In this document: positions 58,401 through 64,000 of the stretch, piece after piece | Layout of the letters: the number at the start of each line of letters is the position of its first letter | Numbering within the stretch: the stretch's first letter is position 1 | Assembly (NCBI GenBank): GCA_004794655.1 | Contig: SMMW01000003.1 | Span: 434,001-498,000 of the forward strand | Source: Marisa cornuarietis | Lineage: Eukaryota; Mollusca; Gastropoda; Architaenioglossa; Ampullariidae | Direction: 5' to 3' | DNA: 64,000 nt | Notes under the pieces: model-generated | The model's database searches: none | The model's input: only the letters and a program-made list of their open reading frames with translations | Told to the model about the DNA's origin: nothing | Position numbers and translations under genes: made by a program

Positions 58401-61400
58401 ACCTGTAGGTATACCACTGTGTGTAAATACACTACCTGTAGGTATACCACTGTGTGTAAATACACTACCTGTAGGTATACCACTGTGTGTAAATACATTA
58501 CCTGTAGGTATACCACTGTGTGTAAATACATTACCTGTAGGTATATACCACTGTGTGTAAATACATTACCTGTAGGTATACCACTGTGTGTAAATACACT
58601 ACCTGTAGGTATACCACTGTGTGTAAATACACTACCTGTAGGTATACCACTGTGTGTAAATACACTACCTGTAGGTATACCACTGTGTGTAAATACACTA
58701 CCTGTAGGTATACCACTGTGTGTAAATACATTACCTGTAGGTATATAACCTGTAGGTATACCACTGTGTGTAAATACACTACCTGTACGTATACCACTGT
58801 GTGTAAATACACTACCTATAGGTATACCACTGTGTGTAAATACATTACCTGTAGGTATACCACTGTGTGTAAATACATTACCTGTAGGTATACCACTGTG
58901 TGTAAATACATTACCTGTAGGTATACCACTGTGTGTAAATACATTACCTGTAGGTATACCACTGTGTGTAAATACATTACCTGTAGGTATACCACTGTGT
59001 GTAAATACATTACCTGTAGGTATACCACTGTGTGTAAATACACTACCTGTAGGTATACCACTGTGTGTAAATACACTACCTGTAGGTATACCACTGTGTG
59101 TAAATACTCTACCTGTAGGTATACCACTGTGTGTAAATACACTACCTGTAGGTATACCACTGTGTGTAAATACACTACCTGTAGGTATACCACTGTGTGT
59201 AAATACACTACCTGTAGGTATACCACTGTGTGTAAATACACTACCTGTAGGTATACCACTGTGTGTAAATACACTACCTGTAGGTATACCACTGTGTGTA
59301 AATACATTACCTGTAGGTATACCACTGTGTGTAAATACTCTACCTGTAGGTATACCACTGTGTGTAAATACACTACCTGTAGGTATACCACTGTGTGTAA
59401 ATACACTACCTGTAGGTATACCACTGTGTGTAAATACACTACCTGTAGGTATACCACTGTGTGTAAATACACTACCTGTAGGTATACCACTGTGTGTAAA
59501 TACATTACCTGTAGGTATACCACTGTGTGTAAATACTCTACCTGTAGGTATACCACTGTGTGTAAATACACTACCTGTAGGGCATACCACTGTGTGTAAA
59601 TACTCTACCTGTGGTATACCACTGTGTGTAATACACTACCTGTGGGTATACCACTGTGTGTAAATACACTACCTGTGGCATACCACTGTGTGTAAATACA
59701 CTACCTGTGGTATACCACTGTGTAAAATACATTACCTGGGGTATACCACTGTGTGTAAATACTCTACCTGTAGGTATACCACTGTGTGTAAATACACTAC
59801 CTGTAGGTATACCACTGTGTGTAAATACACTACCTGTAGGTATACCACTGTGTGTAAATACACTACCTGTAGGTATACCACTGTGTGTAAATACATTACC
59901 TGTAGGTATACCACTGTGTGTAAATACTCTACCTGTAGGTATACCACTGTGTGTAAATACACTACCTGTAGGTATACCACTGTGTGTAAATACACTACCT
60001 GTAGGTATACCACTGTGTGTAAATACACTACCTGTAGGTATACCACTGTGTGTAAATACATTACCTGTAGGTAAAGCTTTTGCAGGCTGGCTGGAAGGTT
60101 TTGTGGCACAGATGTAACTTGCTGATTGTCACCCAGAAACAAGATCTGCAGAGCTGTGAGGCCCAGGAAGGCAGAAGAAGAGACATTTTGTATCTGACAT
60201 GCTGACAAATCCAGTTGTGTGAGCTTGGGCAGGTTGGCAAAGGTTTGGTCAGGAACCACATTAATCTGTGGCATGTCAGAAAGAAACAGAGCTAAAGGCT
60301 GCAACATTATTTTCTCCAGCTTGAGTACAAATGAAGCAGCGAGGGTTCATTGTCACGATGCAGTGAGAGACCAAAGTATGAAAAGGACAATTCTTTATTA
60401 ACGAGATGTAAAGTAAGCAAGACATGCTTTTTTCCACTTTAACTATGATAAATGTAACACACAACATGCAAAATAAGACTGTGGAGGTGTATAAAAATGC
60501 TTTCCATTTTAGTTGAATAGACGATTATTATATTGCTGCCTGCTATAAAGCCGTGATACTTAGTGTGAGTGCAGCTCACAGCCACAGCAACAGGCCGATT
60601 GTCAAACCTTTACTACCTCTGTAAAGTCAATACAGTGGGTTTATATTCTCACATACTCATCTTGATATGCCAGCATGTTTGCGGTTGAATTTTGTTTTCG
60701 ATTTTTCAATATTTTTGTGTGTAAAATCAACCAGTGTACTTGTCCTAGGGGATGAATAAAGTTATATTGTTATTGTATTGCGCTGTATTATCATAGCCTT
60801 ATGTTGTTATTGTTGAAGATGATGACCGTGAGCGGTGTACATGTATAACTGTATTATGCTGCATTATCGTGATCTCACTTTGTTATTTTTGAAGATGATG
60901 ACCCTGAGTGGTGAAGCGGCCAGGAGGCTGAAGGTCTTGGAAGGAATGCTGCCGTCCAACTGAATTTGCCGAATGTCCACTGACTCCAAGCTGGTAAAAT
61001 TCTGCATCCCACGAAACAGGTTCTGCAGCTGCAAGCCGTCGATGGGGTTGTAGCCAATCTTCAGGGACTGCAGTGAGGTCAAAGGTTGCATCGCTTCTGC
61101 ACTTATCTCCCTGATGTACAGAACAACAGCAACAGAATGTTGAATACATAATGAGGAACATGATGATGACAAATGACAACAATAACAATGATGTGCACAA
61201 TACTAATGATGTAAGTTAATAATGTTCAGTAACAAACGTTAGGTAACCATCAGTATGACAACATAACACCAGTACAATAGGAAAGACAATCACGTTGTAC
61301 CTCACTATAATGATGTGGCTATTAGAGTTTTCATCCAATGATTCACTTGAAGCAGAAAACACCTCAGTCTCTCGGAAAAGTGCGCAGTTGTCTTATTCTT

Positions 61401-63641
61401 CTGGTTATGTGACATATTGCAGCTGTGTGTAATCTACTTGCCTTGTGTCTATCATATGTGTGTAATCCACTTGTCATCTGTTATAAGCACATCATCTGTT
61501 TGTCATCGTTGCTTGTGTGCCATCTAATGACCAGTTATAATATTAGCATAATGTGTACCAGTTACATATTACATGTGCTTGTATAGATGACATGACAACT
61601 TACTGAATCTTGTTGCGTGTGATCTCAAGAGCGCGCAGGGAACTTCCTGCCAGTGCCTTGAAGGAGTCATTGGTGAGCCTGATGATCTTGTTGAGACTGA
61701 GTACCAGCTTGTTCAGGTGGGTCATCGTCCCATAGCTAGTGGGGACCGTTCCATTCTCAATCTGATTGGCATTGAGGTCCAAAATCGTGAGGTTGGTCAG
61801 ACGTCGCAGTTCTGGCATCAAAGTCAAACGGTTTGCACCCAAGCTGAGGTACGTTAAGGACTCCGCACCCTTGGTAAGAGAACAACAGATCTGAGTTGAT
61901 GATTTCTTGTGGAAAAGGTGTGGATAAAGCAGTTTTACACAAGCTGTGTGTCACAATAAACACTAGAGTTGTGCTGATGATATGTGTACCTTATTAAATC
62001 CAATATGCAGTACTTTGGTAGAGTCCCACTGTATCAAAGCCCGATGTTTGAGCAAATGGTCCAGTATAACAGCACAAACTCACTATTTTACATCTGTGTT
62101 TGTGGTGTACAGATTAAACAGCATACACATTCACATATTAGAGCCTGGTTTCCCAAAACACATCTCTGATTATGACCTACAGCTTCAGACCCTTCTATTG
62201 CAATTAAAGTGCAATATTAAAGGACAGGATCAGTCATGGTGAACACCATCGAATGTAGTCAAGCAGAGATCCGAATAAACGGAGTGCAGGTGGGGGGGGG
62301 GGAGAGGTGCAGTCCTTCAAATATCCGGGACTGACCATTTCCATGGACAGTAGCTGCGCGGCGGACGTGCGTCTCAGGATCACAGCAGCAACAACGGCGA
62401 TGGCCAGGCTCAGCAACATATGGGACAACAGAAATGTGTTTCCGCACCAAATGAAGGCGTGACAAGTCTTTTGCTGTACCCACCCTGCGGAAAAGAGAAC
62501 AGCTGAGAGACATGGACCTTGATCCCAGAATCGGAGCGACGGATCCAGGTGCTCGAAGTAATTCAGGAGACTCCTTCGGATCTCCTACAGGGAGCAAAAG
62601 ATGAACGACCGTCACCCCTACCATCAGGCGGCGGAAGCTGGTGTCGTAGTTACAGTCCCTGGTGGGGTTCAGTCATGTCATCCGACATGTCACCTTACCG
62701 AAGACTGTCCTCCAAGGATAGTAAAAGCGCTCGATGGCGTGCGAAGAGAAAAGAAAAGCTGGCTGTCTATCGATAGGACAGGTTAAGAGATTGTAGTGTT
62801 TTCAGTCACTAACCTGCTTTGATGTAAAATTCATTCCGAATGTTATTTCTGACAATAATCAGCTATAAAATAATTACAAAACTACTTGAGTACTTTCTTG
62901 AAATTGTCTCATTTACAATGCTAGTCTTCTAAGTCAATGAATTAAAAGCAAACACATGAACTACTGTCTACAGCTTGAGACACACTGTCAGTGACATGAT
63001 GGTCCAGACTACTCTCTATAGCTTGAGACACATTGTCAGTGACATGATGGTCCAGACTACTGTCTACAGCTTGAGACACACTGTCAGTGACATGATGGTC
63101 CAGACTACTCTCTATAGCTCGAGACACACTGTCAGTGACATGATGGTCCAGACTACTGCCTACAGATTGAGACAAACTGTCAGTGACATGATGGTCCAGA
63201 CTACTGTCTACAGATTGAGACACATTGTCAGTGACATGATGGTCCAGACTACTGCCTACAGATTGAGACATATTGTAAGTGACATGATGGTCCAGACTAC
63301 TGTCTATAGCTTGAGACACTGTCAGTGACATGATGGTCCAGACTACTGTCTACAGCTTGAGACAAACTGTCAGTGACATGATGGTCCAGACTACTGCCTA
63401 CAGCTTCAGACATTGTCAGTGACATGATGGCACTTACTTGAAAGACATCAGGGTGCAGTTGCTGGATGTAGCCATTAGTCAAGTAGAGGTTTTTCAGTTG
63501 AGGAAGATTCTGGAAAGCCAGAGGGTCAACCTCGCGAAGTGGGTTGTTGCGAAGGTAGACAGTTATCAGGTTGCTTAAGTTAGCCAACGCCCCCTTGTCA
63601 AGAGATGAGATCTGATTGTGGTCCAGAAACAACGTTTCCAC
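52550..63641 (-). CDS. Toll-like receptor, 5' end outside the window
   Basis: Ten exons are visible: 63641-63438, 61869-61604, 61110-60879, 60265-60065, 56154-55664, 55249-55132, 54948-54785, 54164-53973, 53537-53125 (end uncertain) and 52761-52550, totalling 2493 bases. Repeated LxxLxLxxN units form a leucine-rich ectodomain, followed by an LRR C-terminal cap, one membrane helix and a cytoplasmic TIR domain. Such receptors sense microbial or endogenous ligands and recruit TIR adaptors. The signal peptide and first LRRs lie upstream of 63641. Many introns in the ectodomain contrast with the often intronless vertebrate genes. Every junction is phase-consistent, except that the last one needs a weak donor. 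Confidence 0.88.
53125..53537 (-). CDS. TLR TIR-domain exon (3' end uncertain)
   Basis: Acceptor TATTCACCAG then GCGAGC. TIR box 1 is YDFFLFHSKED. Box 2 is GRYSLYFGERDGQCGKS, with Cys where most TLRs have the BB-loop proline. CRAALVVLTPKLVKDPLCD is the following helix-strand. Two donors are possible: ATTAAG/GTGAGG at 53153 (good consensus, phase 0) and AGTG/GTATAA at 53125 (weaker, phase 1). Only the second keeps the frame into the last exon. Confidence 0.78.
53973..54164 (-). CDS. TLR transmembrane exon
   Basis: Acceptor GTCTCAAG then CCCACCAG; donor ATCAA then GTAAGT, phase 2-2. A juxtamembrane stretch (PPEWNGKSLVSFTAQKIKC) leads into YVGGFSVLVFLITLVICGVT, a clear membrane helix, then a basic stop-transfer (YRQRWFLRFRIHR). 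Confidence 0.88.
54261..54578 (-). mobile_element. L2-like 3' fragment flanked by imperfect 27-bp repeats
   Basis: GGAAGCTTCAATTCAACAAT at 54261 and GGAAGCTTCCATTCAACAGT at 54552 bracket a segment that begins (AAT)n and contains GCACTTTACAAGATACAAG. The two flanks match at 24 of 27 positions, as for an old target duplication. It lies in the intron before the TLR transmembrane exon. Confidence 0.6.
54785..54948 (-). CDS. TLR exon, last LRR and LRR C-terminal cap
   Basis: Acceptor CTGTCACCAG then ATTGCT; donor TGCAAG then GTAGAC, phase 2. It encodes LKMLNLSLNPFACTCDLRWF and SWLDN, then YKCA, the cysteine pattern (CxC...C) of an LRRCT, which shields the end of the solenoid. Confidence 0.87.
55132..55249 (-). 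CDS. TLR exon, LRRs
   Basis: Acceptor TGTCTTACAG then GAATTTG completes an Arg codon with the GC-donor exon. It encodes NLFQLETLDLSNNHLSSW and LQTLDLSNNQ. Donor AATCAG then GTACTT, phase 0. Confidence 0.85.
55376..55422. repeat. (GT)n microsatellite
   Basis: About 45 bp of GT in a TLR intron, preceded by GT-rich imperfect sequence from 55290. Confidence 0.9.
55664..56154 (-). CDS. TLR exon, six or more LRRs, GC donor
   Basis: Acceptor CTGTGCAG then GGCAACAAC. It encodes LRELYLSNNNLHEV, LRILHLNDNKLSYF, LETLILKNNNLKTF, LTTLDLSSNQ, LQILNLQNNNLRGV and LQRLLLSNNSLDVI. The only phase-compatible donor is CATTCAG then GCAAGC, a GC-AG intron; phase 2. Confidence 0.88.
56655..56830. repeat. 34-bp minisatellite, about 5 copies
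   Basis: CTACATACAGTAACAATATA then CTTACAATATAATC, in the same TLR intron as the 33-bp array. 56155-56650 is ordinary intron. Confidence 0.85.
56855..60074. repeat. 33-bp minisatellite derived from a TLR 5' splice site, about 97 copies
   Basis: On the minus strand each unit is TACCTACAG/GTA(A/G)TG then TATTTACACACAGTGGTA. The first unit contains the last nine bases of the exon ending at 60065 and its real donor. Three main variants occur: GTAATG, GTAGTG and GTAGAG. An 809-bp block is repeated (57971 onward and 58780 onward). Patches at 57750-57960 and 59580-59750 are unusually ragged. Confidence 0.94.
60065..60265 (-). CDS. TLR exon, LRRs, ending at the head of the 33-bp array
   Basis: Acceptor ATGCCACAG then ATTAATGTG; donor TACCTACAG then GTAATG. 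It encodes LTQLDLSACQIQNV, LQILFLGDNQQVTSV and LQKLYLQ; the last LRR is completed by GNNIQKLQ of the next exon. The last nine exon bases are the start of the repeat unit that fills the following intron. Confidence 0.9.
60275..60860. other. TLR intron with no recognised feature
   Basis: Near 60746 GGGGATGAATAAAGTTATATTG resembles the terminal bases of Rex1-like 3' ends but is too short to assign. Confidence 0.4.
60879..61110 (-). CDS. TLR exon, LRRs
   Basis: Acceptor TACATCAG then GGAGATAAG; donor AACAAA then GTGAGA. It encodes EISAEAMQPL, LQSLKIGYNPID, LESVDIRQIQLDG and LRVIIFKNNK. Phase 2 in, 0 out. Confidence 0.87.
61604..61869 (-). CDS. TLR exon, LRRs
   Basis: Acceptor CTTACCAAG then GGTGCGGAG; donor AAGATTCA then GTAAGT. 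It encodes LTYLSLGANRLT, LTILDLNANQIE, LNKLVLSLNKII and LRALEITRNKI. Phase 0 in, 2 out. A second AG nine bases downstream is an alternative acceptor. Confidence 0.85.
61900..62950. other. TLR intron, non-repetitive part
   Basis: Weak ORFs near 62234-62786 have no recognisable family. A G run lies near 62293-62302. It may contain an old unclassified repeat. Confidence 0.35.
62955..63430. repeat. 48-bp minisatellite, about 10 copies
   Basis: GTCAGTGACATGATGGTCCA then GACTACTGTCTACAGCTTGAGACA... units. The 16-codon period keeps both strands open. On the minus strand it starts seven bases after the TLR donor at 63437. Confidence 0.92.
63438..63641 (-). CDS. TLR exon with three LRRs (first visible)
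   Basis: Acceptor TTTGCTGCAG then GTGGAAACG; donor TTTCAA then GTAAGT, phase 0-0. It encodes LFLDHNQISSL, VYLRNNPLREV and LYLTNGYIQQL repeats, ending HPDVFQ. A 48-bp array starts seven bases into the next intron. Confidence 0.88.
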
Positions 63642-63721
63642 CTGCAGCAAACGACGTGAATTAACTGGAAGACAGACGGCACAGTGACCAGCTGCAACAC
63701 TAATTTCTAATTGTATAAACT

Positions 63722-63775
63722 TTTAGGGTTAGGGTTAGGGTTAGTGACATGATGTCAGTTAACCCTAACCCTACT
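63722..63775. repeat. Short telomere-like repeats in inverted arrangement
   Basis: TTTAGGGTTAGGGTTAGGG at 63721-63740 and, about 20 bases on, TTAACCCTAACCCTA (63758-63772), the reverse complement. Between them is TTAGTGACATGATGTCAG, which itself holds the TGACATGATG motif of the neighbouring 48-bp array. Confidence 0.85.
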
Positions 63776-63779
63776 ACCT

Positions 63780-64000
63780 GCTTAGCTGTATTCCTAGAGC
63801 CATGGTGTTACTACAGCTGTATTACTAGAGTGATTGTATTACTACAGCTGTATTACTAGAGCCATGGTGTTACTACAGCTATATTACTAGAGCCATGGTG
63901 TTACTACAGCTGTATTACTAGAGTGATTGTATTACTACAGCTGTACTACTAGAGCCATGGTGTTACTACAGCTGTACTACTAGAGCGATTGTATTACTAC
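63780..64000. repeat. About 32-36-bp minisatellite reaching the window end
   Basis: Alternating units CTACAGCTGTATTACTAGAG then CCATGGTGTTA or TGATTGTATTA. It continues past the window edge, in the TLR intron upstream of the first visible exon. Confidence 0.9.

Noticed and set aside
58007..59590. 527-codon minus-strand ORF and 348-codon plus-strand ORF
   Set aside because: Pure 33-bp minisatellite translation, open in several frames at once, with no start context or domain.
62234..62786. Coding exon in the TLR intron
   Set aside because: Several overlapping ORFs on both strands, no LRR pattern, no phase-compatible splice sites.

Overview
The window is eukaryotic nuclear DNA from a repeat-rich invertebrate. 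A mollusc, perhaps a gastropod, fits best: it has a multi-exon invertebrate-type Toll-like receptor, a DUF4806-type gene, I-, Rex1-, RTE- and L2-like LINEs, a tRNA-derived SINE and very many minisatellites. The species call is an inference. There is no sign of bacterial gene organisation.

Four spliced loci can be read directly from phase-matched splice sites. (1) A JmjC/cupin-type 2-oxoglutarate oxygenase with an N-terminal membrane anchor lies on the minus strand, 24980 to 14098, in 4 exons (342 aa). (2) A DUF4806 gene or pseudogene lies on the plus strand, about 19.8-21.5 kb, nested antisense inside intron 2 of gene 1. It has a triplicated exon, a one-base frameshift and a degenerate sister copy at 16.9-17.5 kb. 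(3) TMPPE, a transmembrane metallophosphoesterase, lies on the plus strand, 41226-44440, in 5 exons (460 aa, apparently complete). (4) A Toll-like receptor lies on the minus strand, 63641 to 52550, with 10 exons visible (830 codons) and its 5' end beyond the window. It carries LRRs, an LRR C-terminal cap, one membrane segment and a TIR domain.

Mobile DNA, left to right: a TIR DNA transposon at 3630-13876 whose internal minisatellite was later hit by a SINE and a nearly open LINE; an almost identical copy in inverted orientation at 29919-34411, hit instead by an L2-like LINE; an RTE-like RT relic at 22.9-23.6 kb; an I-clade-like LINE at 26914-29090 with a 14-bp target duplication; and a Rex1-like LINE at 49.65-51.33 kb with a second 3' end at 26.5 kb. 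Both transposon copies have the same 14-bp terminal inverted repeat and 5-bp target duplications.

The most unusual signal is where tandem repeats sit. In all three recognisable host genes, minisatellites or short duplications start at exon-intron junctions, and several units contain the splice site plus a few exon bases. The clearest are a 33-bp unit copied about 97 times from a TLR 5' splice site, a 48-bp unit copied about 26 times from a JmjC 3' splice site, and a 44-bp unit copied about 11 times from a JmjC 5' splice site. Smaller cases are a tripled JmjC donor, a duplicated JmjC exon end and a duplicated TMPPE acceptor. The long repeat-encoded ORFs in these arrays are by-products of unit lengths divisible by three and are not annotated as proteins.
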